The notes under the pieces: generated by a model
What the model was told of the DNA's origin: nothing
The model's input: the letters and a program-made list of their open reading frames with translations, nothing else
Databases searched by the model: none
Program-made: the position numbers and the translations under genes
Origin: Acetatifactor sp.
GTDB lineage: Bacteria > Bacillota > Clostridia > Lachnospirales > Lachnospiraceae
Length of the DNA: 18,778 nt
Assembly (NCBI GenBank): GCA_016303085.1
Contig: JAEDMI010000020.1
Coordinates: 1-18,778 of the forward strand
Direction: 5' to 3'
In this document: positions 7,678 to 14,083 of the stretch, in pieces
Numbering within the stretch: the first letter of the stretch is position 1
Layout: every line of letters begins with the position of its first letter

Positions 7678-8385
7678 TTAAGCTTCTTCGTACAGTTTAT
7701 TATAGGTAACAATCAAAAGCTCGGGGAAAGCGGTAATGTGAGCCTCGGAGTTTATGATCGAGGCGCTGCGCAGCCGGATGGGCGTGTCGGGATGTTCCCG
7801 GTTGTATGCGTCAGTTCCGGCGGTTAAGGCATCGTCAAACTGTTTGAGCGTTTCTGCGGTGCATTGATTGATGATGCAAAGAAAATCATTTCCGCCGTTT
7901 CGGCCGACAGTGCCGAAGGCATCGCCTGCCTTTTCCAGAATGGAGCCGAAATCATGTATCAGATTGTCTCCCGTCTGACGGCCCAGACGTTCGTTGATTT
8001 CCGTGAGATTGTCAATGGTAATCATGCAGCAGCCCACGTGGTCCATGGACTGCGGGGTATCGTAGGTCCGGAAAATGACATCCAGTCCGTGCCGGTTCGG
8101 TATCCCGGTAAGCTCGTCCAGATAGGCAACCTTGTTCAGCTCGTGTGACTCCAGTGCAAAGGAACGAAGCTTACAAAAATCATATATCAGACAGATAAGC
8201 TGGAAAATCATCAGAATCCAGACAATCGCACACAGTAAAAAGAGCGGCAGATTGCTGTAGAGAGCCCGGGTTACGGAAGGATTGCATAGTAAAATAAGAA
8301 AGAAAACAATCTCAATTGCCAATAATATGCCGAACTGAATTATTTTGGCAAGGCGGAAGGATTTCACAAATTTTTTTCCCTGCAT
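7678..8385 (-). CDS. Membrane GGDEF-domain protein with degenerate active site
   Basis: This is a 235-residue protein. The ATG at 8385 is chosen because AAGGAG sits 8 nt upstream; an in-frame start 11 codons earlier lacks this. Two TM segments (about 14-34 and 43-66) lead into a short helix and a GGDEF domain (about 86-235), marked by YLDELTGIPNRHGLD. The signature loop reads GGNDF (164-168) instead of GG(D/E)EF. The metal-binding first Asp of the usual DxDxFKxIND block is Thr123 (TIDNLTEINE). No RxxD inhibitory site is present five residues before the loop. In diguanylate cyclases these residues bind Mg and GTP, so cyclase activity is unlikely; a GTP- or c-di-GMP-sensing or scaffolding role is more plausible. 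It is the first gene of the minus-strand operon. Confidence 0.92.
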   Translation of the reverse strand: MQGKKFVKSFRLAKIIQFGILLAIEIVFFLILLCNPSVTRALYSNLPLFLLCAIVWILMIFQLICLIYDFCKLRSFALESHELNKVAYLDELTGIPNRHGLDVIFRTYDTPQSMDHVGCCMITIDNLTEINERLGRQTGDNLIHDFGSILEKAGDAFGTVGRNGGNDFLCIINQCTAETLKQFDDALTAGTDAYNREHPDTPIRLRSASIINSEAHITAFPELLIVTYNKLYEEA

Positions 8386-8435
8386 GGCGATTCTCCTTAT
8401 TCGATATTGATCATACAATATTTGAACCTTTCATT

Positions 8436-8464
8436 ATTATAAAGCATTATGAATAAAATGTAAA
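8436..8464 (-). promoter_or_regulatory. Sigma-A promoter of the minus-strand operon
   Basis: Read on the minus strand: a -35 of TTTACA, a 17-nt spacer and a perfect -10 TATAAT. The -10 lies about 50 nt ahead of the GGDEF gene start at 8385. It should drive all nine genes down to 2740, since no gap in that run exceeds 36 nt and no internal terminator is seen. Confidence 0.85.
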
Positions 8465-8498
8465 AGATTTTATTTTTTTTCAACTTTTTTGTATTTTT

Positions 8499-8532
8499 TG
8501 AACCTTTTCGCAGAATGGGACAGTCTTTACAG
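8499..8532 (+). promoter_or_regulatory. ECF-like promoter element, copy A
   Basis: TGAACC (8499-8504), an 18-nt spacer beginning TTTTCG, then GTCTTTACAG (8523-8532). It lies 28 nt before the ATG of the small TM gene. The two ends match copy B at 8863 exactly while the spacer centre differs, which is the pattern of a two-box promoter. TGAAC...GTC is the general form of ECF sigma promoters. A T-rich stretch (8466-8498) precedes it. Confidence 0.7.
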
Positions 8533-8559
8533 TTAGAAAAGGATAAAGGGGCAACGCTT

Positions 8560-8865
8560 ATGAGTATATTACAGACTATTTCCCTTATGCAGGTAAATTA
8601 CGACCTGGTCGTGCTGGAAGATGAGAGAGTACCTCTGGCACCGTCTGGTAGCGATTACTTCTGGACTACCGTGGTGGTCATGGTGCTTCTGGCACTTGCC
8701 GTACTGCTTGCGGTATACCTGATACGATGTAACGGATTCCGCAAGAGGATTCGGGAGTTGGACTCAGAGGGGACAAATTACCTCGGGTGGTCACTTTCCA
8801 GACTGAAAGAGACGGTCGCCGAGCTGGAAGCAAAAAAAGTTGAAGAAAATTTTGAAGAAAGCTGA
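8560..8865 (+). CDS. Small one-TM protein with DExxPLA juxtamembrane motif
   Basis: This is a 101-residue protein I cannot assign to a family. I choose the ATG at 8560, which follows a GATAAAGGGG ribosome site; an ATG at 8515 would fall inside the promoter element. A short N-terminus with hydrophobic character leads to EDERVPLAPSG (residues 20-30). A TM segment of about 21 residues (35-55), a basic stretch (RCNGFRKRIRE) and a predicted cytoplasmic coiled helix (SRLKETVAELEAKKVEENFEE) follow. The DERVPLA-TM-basic order closely echoes the C-terminus of the large coiled-coil protein two genes downstream (DEETPLA, TM, basic tail). It is the first gene of the plus-strand unit under the copy A element and probably functions with the surface protein. 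Confidence 0.78.
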   Translation: MSILQTISLMQVNYDLVVLEDERVPLAPSGSDYFWTTVVVMVLLALAVLLAVYLIRCNGFRKRIRELDSEGTNYLGWSLSRLKETVAELEAKKVEENFEES

Positions 8866-8896
8866 ACCTTTTTGAGGGAAACAGCAGTCTTTACAG
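8863..8896 (+). promoter_or_regulatory. ECF-like promoter element, copy B
   Basis: TGAACC (8863-8868; its TGA is also the stop codon of the preceding gene), an 18-nt spacer beginning TTTTTG, then GTCTTTACAG (8887-8896). It sits 26 nt before the PilZ gene start. The match to copy A continues as a similar purine-rich run into the ribosome site. It would give the PilZ and coiled-coil genes their own start point. Confidence 0.68.
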
Positions 8897-8922
8897 GTAA
8901 GAAGGGAAAAGGGGAAGATAAT

Positions 8923-9249
8923 ATGGAAGAGAGAAGAAAAATCGACAGGGTTAAATACCAGGCAAGAAGCGTAATTGTGGTATGTGAGACAGGCGAAAAG
9001 TTTTATGTGGATACCAAAAATGTAAGTCCGCTGGGCATGGGAATCACGATGCCGGCCGGTTCCCCACAGATTGTGGGAAAGGATATCATCATCGTGGCCG
9101 AGACATTGATTATGTATGCCGATGTCAAGAGGCAGGTTCAAAACGAGGACGGCAGCTTCGAGATAGGAATTGCCGCAAGGAAGTTCACACCGGATGTACT
9201 GGAGTACTTATTTACGCATATAGCGGGAACTGATGAAGAAGAGAAGTAA
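8923..9249 (+). CDS. PilZ-domain c-di-GMP-binding protein
   Basis: This is a 108-residue protein that is essentially one PilZ domain. The ATG at 8923 is preceded by AAAAGGGGAAG; a longer frame from a TTG at 8872 would overlap the promoter element. Both c-di-GMP contact motifs are present: RxxxR as R5-K-I-D-R9 and (D/N)xSxxG as N33-V-S-P-L-G38. The remainder alternates short beta strands (VGKDIIIVAETLIMYADVKRQV, FEIGIAARKF) as expected for the barrel, and it ends in a helix. No YcgR-N or output domain is attached, so it should act as a stand-alone adaptor. It lies between the small TM gene and, 20 nt downstream, the giant coiled-coil gene, suggesting it links c-di-GMP level to that surface protein or to the divergent pseudopilin system. 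Confidence 0.93.
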   Translation: MEERRKIDRVKYQARSVIVVCETGEKFYVDTKNVSPLGMGITMPAGSPQIVGKDIIIVAETLIMYADVKRQVQNEDGSFEIGIAARKFTPDVLEYLFTHIAGTDEEEK

Positions 9250-9269
9250 ATTGTGGAGGGATAAGAAAA

Positions 9270-12200
9270 ATGAGAAGAAATGTAAAGAGTGAAAAAGTAA
9301 TTCGCGCAATGGCAATCGGAATTTCCGCTATGCTGATGGCATCTTCACCGTTGACAGCATTGGCTGCAGAGCCCGGTGAAGGCAGTGGTGATAACAATAA
9401 TGATTCCATTCAGGAAGAAAAGCCAGCAGGTGTATGCGATGAGGCGCAGGCTGCTGCAAAGAGCGCCGAAGCGCAGGTAAAAGCCGCAGAAGCAGATGCA
9501 GAAACTGTCAAGAGGGATGTGGCTCAGAATGTAGAAGCTGGTGAGGCAGGAACAGACAGTAAAGGTAAAGATCTGGCACAGGCTGTAATCGATGCGGCTG
9601 AAAACGTTGAGAATGTAAATGCTGAAGATGTAAATGCTGAAGATGGAACTCCTCTGGCAGATGCAAAGACGGCCATTGGCAATACCAATACTCAGCTGGA
9701 TGTGGCCGAGGCTAATGATGAGTTGTCCGATGCTGCATTGGACGAGGCAAAGGATGCTGCCGATGATGCAAGTACAATTGCTTCCGATATGAAGGATGCG
9801 ATGGACGAGGCAGAGACAAAGGTAGGCGAGCAGCTTAACGAGATTAAGAACGCAACTACCACTACGGATGCCAATGCCGCTTATGACGAGTTGGAAGAGA
9901 CTGCTAAGAAAGCAGAGGAAGACTTCAATACAAAGCTGGAAGCATATGATGAAGCAAAGAAGAATTATGAGGATGCAGCTAAATTAGTTGCGGATGCTGA
10001 GGCGAAGTATAATAAAGCAATCGAAACAGCGGATGCAAATGCGACAGCGGCAGCAGATGAGTTGGCTAAAGCAAAGGCAAATGCAGAGGCGTTGGAGGCA
10101 GCAGTTGCAGCAGCTAAGGATGCAGTAGATGCTTCTTCAAAAGACGCTATGGAGATTGCAGACCTGGAGGATGAGACTCGGAAAGATGGTGGCTTGAACT
10201 GGAAAAATGAAGATAAACTGTTCATTGCCATTATGGAGAAATACTATCTGCCCGAGCTGATGGGAATTGAAGGGGCTAAAGTAACCCGTATTCAGGGTAA
10301 GGATAATAATGAATACAATTACTTTACTGCAGAATACACAGAGAACGGCGAAAAGAAAGTTAAGTATTACAACTTCAAGATGGATAACGGTTCCAAGGAT
10401 GACATTGTAATCTTTGAGAAGAGAGAAGTTGAAATCTCCGGAGACCCGAACGAAACACCCGACCAGTATGTGAAGGATAATAATGAAGTTGTCGATGTTA
10501 AGACTGTTAATGAGGGTCTGGTTAAAGAAACCATTGTAGATGTAGATGGAACAAAGGTTATAAAGAACGATATGACCGACAGCGAGACCCTTGTATCTGA
10601 CAGTGTAGTTACCGGAACCAGCAAGGAAGATATTTTTGTTGATGAAGAGAACGATCAGGAGTCCTGGCAGTACGATGCTGAGACTGGCGAATTAGTAAAG
10701 ACTGTAAAGGCAGAAGTTACCACAATTACCTATACGGATGCAACCTTTACTTCCGATAAGAGCTATGCTACCGATGCGGAGAGAGATGAGGAAGCAGCAA
10801 AGAAAGAGGCGGAACTGGAAGAGGCAACCGGCAAGGACGCAACTGTAAATGAGACAGAGGAGACAACCTACACCTATACAGCAAGCGGAACCTATATTCC
10901 GACCTTTACCAAGACGGTCAATGTGAATAAGGAATATGAGAGTGGTTATCTGTGGAAGCAGGCTGATTCAAAAGAAGAGGCTGAAGATAAGGCTTTCGAT
11001 ATGGCCAAGGATAAGATAGATGACGATCTTGGCGACTATTATCTTATTGGTGATATTAAGAGTGATTTGTCTGTATCAATGACAGAAGAAGAGACTGAGC
11101 AATATAAAATCTTCGGAAAAACACATACAAGAGTTACGGATGACTCGGATTATCTCGTTACGGGTAATGTTACCGCAACCTATGCGAAGGTAACCAAGCA
11201 GACAGTCGATCAGAGTACCTTTGGGGCTCTCTGGGATGATATTAAGTCATTATTTGGTGGCCAATCCACCAATGAAAAGTTGAAAGAGGCTGCTAAGGAA
11301 GCAATTGAAGCAGACGGTGGTATTTTCTTAAGCGCAAACTGGGATGACTGGAGCTTTAACAAAGCAACCATCCGGTACGTTGCAGGTGTCAAGGTGACTA
11401 CTGGTGAGGAAGAAACCAAACAGGATGCGGAGGGTGCAGTGGAGGCTGCTGCACGGGAACAGGCAATAGCAAATGGCGCAACCGGAGTATATAATGTAAA
11501 GACTACGGGTACAAATACAATTGATCACACAACCTACTCTTACACGGTTGATTATCTGAAAGAGGATACGAAGACGACAGAAACCAAAGAGATTGCAACC
11601 GAGACTTATGGCAATGCAGAAGCGCTGACCGGTGAAATTATCCAGAACAAGAATTACTATGATGCTATTAATAATGGTGAGACCGATAAAGATAAGATTC
11701 TCTTAACCCAGAAGGATGATAATTACCGTGCATTCGTTGACAATGCAAAGGATTTAACTGCTAAGTATAATAGACTGCTTAAAGAAGCACAGACTGCACA
11801 GGCAGATGTCGAGACTGCAAAGGATAATGTAAATACTCTTCGCGATGAAATTGCCAAACTGGCTCAAGACAGAGAGAGCAATCTGGATAAATTGAGTGAT
11901 TTGGAAGCGAAGCTGGTGAGTGCAGAGGCAGACAGAAAAGAGGCAGAGGAGACATTAAATAGAATCCTTGATAAGCTTAACGATGCAGAAATAGAGTTGG
12001 AAGAGACCATTGCTCGTCTCACTCCCGCACCTACGGGTGGTGAAGGTACCGACGACACAACAGATGATACAGAGACAACTGTTACAACTCCTGTTGTTTT
12101 AGCTACCGTACCTGCCGCTACTGTTAATGTAGTTGCTCCTGCACCCGTTGCACAGCCTGAAGTGGTTGAAATCGAGGAGGAAGTAACACCTCTTGCTCCT

Positions 12201-12440
12201 GCCGTAGAAGAGAACAAGCAGGAAGAGACAAAGGCAGAGCCTGAATCTCAGGAAACCATTCAGCTTGACGACGAGGAAACTCCTCTTGCAGATATCATCG
12301 TTGAGGATGAGCAGACCAAGATGTCCTGGTGGTGGTTGCTGATTGTTGCACTGCTTGGTGCTACCGGATATGAGATGTACAAGAAGCACAACGAGAAAAA
12401 GCAAAAGGTACAGGCTGAAAACGCAGAGGATGCGGAATAA
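9270..12440 (+). CDS. Large secreted, membrane-anchored Ala-rich coiled-coil surface protein
   Basis: This is a 1056-residue protein. A Sec signal peptide ends near residue 33 (SSPLTALAA|EPG). Residues ~50-300 are Ala/Glu/Asp/Lys-rich heptad-like helix. Residues ~300-790 are a mixed alpha/beta region with about three diverged helix-plus-beta repeats (about 484-552, 553-647, 701-778). Residues ~820-915 form a second long coiled coil. Residues ~916-1017 are a Thr/Pro/Val/Glu-rich stalk with TPLA motifs. The end is SWWWLLIVALLGATGYEMY (TM, ~1019-1037) and a Lys-rich tail. There is no LPxTG, so anchoring is by the membrane helix or by an unrecognised sorting system. The ATG has a GGAGGG site at 9255. 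It is expected to project from the cell; its partner or ligand is unknown. A strong bidirectional terminator follows. Confidence 0.92.
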   Translation: MRRNVKSEKVIRAMAIGISAMLMASSPLTALAAEPGEGSGDNNNDSIQEEKPAGVCDEAQAAAKSAEAQVKAAEADAETVKRDVAQNVEAGEAGTDSKGKDLAQAVIDAAENVENVNAEDVNAEDGTPLADAKTAIGNTNTQLDVAEANDELSDAALDEAKDAADDASTIASDMKDAMDEAETKVGEQLNEIKNATTTTDANAAYDELEETAKKAEEDFNTKLEAYDEAKKNYEDAAKLVADAEAKYNKAIETADANATAAADELAKAKANAEALEAAVAAAKDAVDASSKDAMEIADLEDETRKDGGLNWKNEDKLFIAIMEKYYLPELMGIEGAKVTRIQGKDNNEYNYFTAEYTENGEKKVKYYNFKMDNGSKDDIVIFEKREVEISGDPNETPDQYVKDNNEVVDVKTVNEGLVKETIVDVDGTKVIKNDMTDSETLVSDSVVTGTSKEDIFVDEENDQESWQYDAETGELVKTVKAEVTTITYTDATFTSDKSYATDAERDEEAAKKEAELEEATGKDATVNETEETTYTYTASGTYIPTFTKTVNVNKEYESGYLWKQADSKEEAEDKAFDMAKDKIDDDLGDYYLIGDIKSDLSVSMTEEETEQYKIFGKTHTRVTDDSDYLVTGNVTATYAKVTKQTVDQSTFGALWDDIKSLFGGQSTNEKLKEAAKEAIEADGGIFLSANWDDWSFNKATIRYVAGVKVTTGEEETKQDAEGAVEAAAREQAIANGATGVYNVKTTGTNTIDHTTYSYTVDYLKEDTKTTETKEIATETYGNAEALTGEIIQNKNYYDAINNGETDKDKILLTQKDDNYRAFVDNAKDLTAKYNRLLKEAQTAQADVETAKDNVNTLRDEIAKLAQDRESNLDKLSDLEAKLVSAEADRKEAEETLNRILDKLNDAEIELEETIARLTPAPTGGEGTDDTTDDTETTVTTPVVLATVPAATVNVVAPAPVAQPEVVEIEEEVTPLAPAVEENKQEETKAEPESQETIQLDDEETPLADIIVEDEQTKMSWWWLLIVALLGATGYEMYKKHNEKKQKVQAENAEDAE
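9615..9644 (+). repeat. 15-bp tandem duplication inside the coiled-coil gene
   Basis: Two perfect in-frame copies of GTAAATGCTGAAGAT (9615-9629, 9630-9644) encode VNAED twice. The phase keeps the reading frame, and the repeat sits in the N-terminal helical region, where length changes are likely tolerated. Confidence 0.9.
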
Positions 12441-12482
12441 GCAGCCGATATGATTGCAATAATTAAGATTTCGTAATAAAAA

Positions 12483-12528
12483 AGGCATCAGTTTGGGAGA
12501 TATCTCCCAGGCTGATGCCTGGTTTTTT
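12483..12528. terminator. Bidirectional intrinsic terminator
   Basis: An outer stem AGGCATCAG/CTGATGCCT encloses a perfect 16-nt palindrome TGGGAGATATCTCCCA, giving a long hairpin. TTTTTT (12523-12528) follows on the plus strand, and a run of A before the stem becomes T on the minus strand. It separates the convergent coiled-coil gene and the lipoprotein gene. Confidence 0.92.
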
Positions 12529-12591
12529 GTCTAAAAGATTTGCCGAAACCCATTGATTCGCTGCTTTTTTCACTGTTTATCCAGAGCGCGT

Positions 12592-13071
12592 TTACTGGAA
12601 GACTTCTTCAACCTTTTCCACATTTCCGTCTCCGGTCAGGACAAGAACCGCAGCGGTTTCGGCGGTGCTGATGTCGGTTTTTCCCTCAATGCAAAGTTCG
12701 CCTTGCGAATTGTAGAGAGCCCACTGGAATTCGTTTATGGACAGGGGCCAGTTTGCTTCCATAGAGATCGATTCTTCATTGGAAAGAGAATCCAGATTTA
12801 CCTGCTCGCCTGTTACAGGATCAATTACGGCAACCATACCGATTTCGATTCCGCACATATTCACAACAGACAGGGTGAGGGTTCTCGTTTCTGCTTCAGA
12901 AGTTTCCGAGGGATTTGTTTCGGAGGCTTCCGCAGTTGATGAGGATGCCTGAGAAGCAGCTGAGTTGGAAGTATTGTCTGTCGGAGCAGAAGTATTTTTG
13001 CATCCTCCAAGCAACAGACAACCGGATACAATACCAATAGCTAAAATGAGATGTACATATCTTTTTTGCAT
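12592..13071 (-). CDS. Secreted lipoprotein of unknown function
   Basis: This is a 159-residue protein. Signal peptide with lipobox LLGGC (Cys24) predicts lipid anchoring outside the membrane. Residues ~26-62 are a Ser/Thr/Ala/Glu-rich flexible linker. The remaining ~95 residues look like a small all-beta domain (LTLSVVNMCGIEIGMVAVIDP ... NEFQWALYNSQGELCIEGKTDI). This resembles small domains that describe a backbone of alternating strands, but I do not recognise the family. It has a clear AAGGAG site before the ATG at 13071 and its own promoter. It is monocistronic between two divergent or convergent neighbours. Confidence 0.88.
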   Translation of the reverse strand: MQKRYVHLILAIGIVSGCLLLGGCKNTSAPTDNTSNSAASQASSSTAEASETNPSETSEAETRTLTLSVVNMCGIEIGMVAVIDPVTGEQVNLDSLSNEESISMEANWPLSINEFQWALYNSQGELCIEGKTDISTAETAAVLVLTGDGNVEKVEEVFQ

Positions 13072-13107
13072 GTAAATTCTCCTTAAGAAACAAATTTATT
13101 TGAGATT

Positions 13108-13116
13108 ATTATACCA
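13108..13116 (-). promoter_or_regulatory. Extended -10 promoter of the lipoprotein gene
   Basis: On the minus strand TGGTATAAT: a perfect TATAAT with an extended TG motif, ~37 nt from the ATG at 13071. The -35 is poor (TGGAAA at best, 18-nt spacing), consistent with dependence on the extended -10. Confidence 0.65.
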
Positions 13117-13203
13117 AATGTAGGCAGCTTTTTCCACAGTATTATTCAAGATGTTTACTTGTTATTGTTAAAATATCCGATACTAATGTGCCTGATATTT
13201 ACT

Positions 13204-13232
13204 TTGCACATATTTCACATATACGTTAAGAT
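13204..13232 (+). promoter_or_regulatory. Candidate sigma-A promoter of the SRAP gene
   Basis: TTGCAC, a 17-nt spacer, then TAAGAT; each box matches 4 of 6 consensus bases. ATGTGC (13186-13191) and GCACAT (13206-13211) form an inverted repeat that overlaps the -35 and could be an operator. No LexA-type GAACnnnnGTTC site is seen here. The rest of 13072-13324 holds only the divergent lipoprotein promoter. Confidence 0.5.
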
Positions 13233-13324
13233 TAAGGTACAGTAAAGTAAAGATGGAGATTATCCGGCGGATAGAACGGCTTGGGGAAAGAGATAATACA
13301 CCGTAAAAGAAAGGTGGATATACA

Positions 13325-13975
13325 ATGTGCGGCAGATATTATGTGGATGATGAAACAGCCAGGGAAATTGAAAAAGTAATCAGACAGGTGGATGAAAAAC
13401 TTAGACAGGATAGCATGATTAGCCGGGGAAACGGAAGCGGCATCGCTGTTCGGGAAAATAGCGGAATTACTCTGCAGGTAAGGGATATTCATCCGTCAGA
13501 AACGGCGACGGTTCTGGCTGCATCCAATCAAAAATTGTGCTGCACATGGCAGCGCTGGGGATTCCCGATGCAGCAGGGCAGCGCGAAGCAGCTTATCTTT
13601 AATGCCAGAAGCGAGTCTGCTCTGGAAAAGAAAATGTTCCGGGAAAGTGTGGAACATCGCCGGATTGTCATACCTGCTACCTGGTTTTATGAATGGAACG
13701 CAAACAAAGAAAAGAATATTTTTTTCAGGAAGACGCAGTCGGTGCTCTTTATGGCAGGATTTTATAGCCGGTATCAGGACGAGGACAGGTTTGTGATTCT
13801 GACGACAGCGGCAAATCAATCCATGCAGCCGGTTCATGACCGTATGCCGTTGATTCTGGAGCAGGATGAAATCATGCCGTGGATATTTGAACGAGAAAAA
13901 ACCGAAGGAATCCTTCATAAAGTGCCGTGCCTGCTGGAACGTAGAACGGAGTTTGAGCAGATGAGTCTCTTTTAG
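13325..13975 (+). CDS. SOS response-associated peptidase (SRAP; YedK/HMCES family)
   Basis: This is a 216-residue protein, the usual SRAP length. In this family the Met is removed and Cys2 forms a thiazolidine cross-link with an abasic site in single-stranded DNA, shielding it from cleavage. Conserved residues are all visible: C2 in MCGRYY, N93 in IFNARSES, E123 in TWFYEWN and H171 in PVHDRMPLIL. The ATG follows an AAAGAAAGGTGG ribosome site. It is followed by a Fic gene and, further on, by the LexA-box-controlled polymerase gene, making a small repair/stress block. The gene looks intact, with no signs of decay. Confidence 0.95.
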   Translation: MCGRYYVDDETAREIEKVIRQVDEKLRQDSMISRGNGSGIAVRENSGITLQVRDIHPSETATVLAASNQKLCCTWQRWGFPMQQGSAKQLIFNARSESALEKKMFRESVEHRRIVIPATWFYEWNANKEKNIFFRKTQSVLFMAGFYSRYQDEDRFVILTTAANQSMQPVHDRMPLILEQDEIMPWIFEREKTEGILHKVPCLLERRTEFEQMSLF

Positions 13976-13988
13976 TTCGGTACAAAAA

Positions 13989-14061
13989 GTTCCCTGAATA
14001 CTAAAATACTATTGAAAAATAGGGAACAATTTGATATTTTAAAAGCAAGAAAAGTTCCCTA
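13989..14061 (+). repeat. Three evenly spaced GTTCCCT sites over the fic promoter
   Basis: GTTCCCT at 13989-13995, its inverse AGGGAAC at 14021-14027, and GTTCCCTA at 14054-14061. Start-to-start steps are 32 and 33 bp, about three helical turns. The middle copy lies inside the promoter spacer and can pair with either neighbour in RNA (7 or 8 bp). It could be an operator array for self-control or an alternative-hairpin leader. Confidence 0.72.
14012..14040 (+). promoter_or_regulatory. Candidate promoter of the fic gene
   Basis: TTGAAA, a 17-nt spacer, then TATTTT, ending 43 nt before the ATG. The spacer contains the middle member of the GTTCCCT/AGGGAAC array, so a protein bound there would block the promoter. 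Confidence 0.5.
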
Positions 14062-14083
14062 AAAGGAAGAGGTGACAAACATA

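Noticed and set aside
8422..8450. Another TGAACCTTT on the plus strand, considered as a fourth ECF-like element or as the -35 of a plus-strand sigma-A promoter.
   Set aside because: There is no GTCTTWACAG at 17-18 nt, and the -10 candidate (CATTAT) is weak. The stretch lies between the minus-strand -10 and the GGDEF start and is probably coincidental.
8461..8500. T-rich runs considered as a terminator.
   Set aside because: No GC-rich stem precedes them on either strand. They fit better as an AT-rich upstream region of the copy A element.
8386..8923. Possible c-di-GMP riboswitch in the leaders, given the GGDEF and PilZ context.
   Set aside because: No GEMM-I or GEMM-II core sequence or paired-stem arrangement is seen; the leaders are too short.
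9270..12440. LPxTG sortase signal at the C-terminus of the coiled-coil protein.
   Set aside because: No LPxTG or close variant is present; only TPLA before the TM helix.
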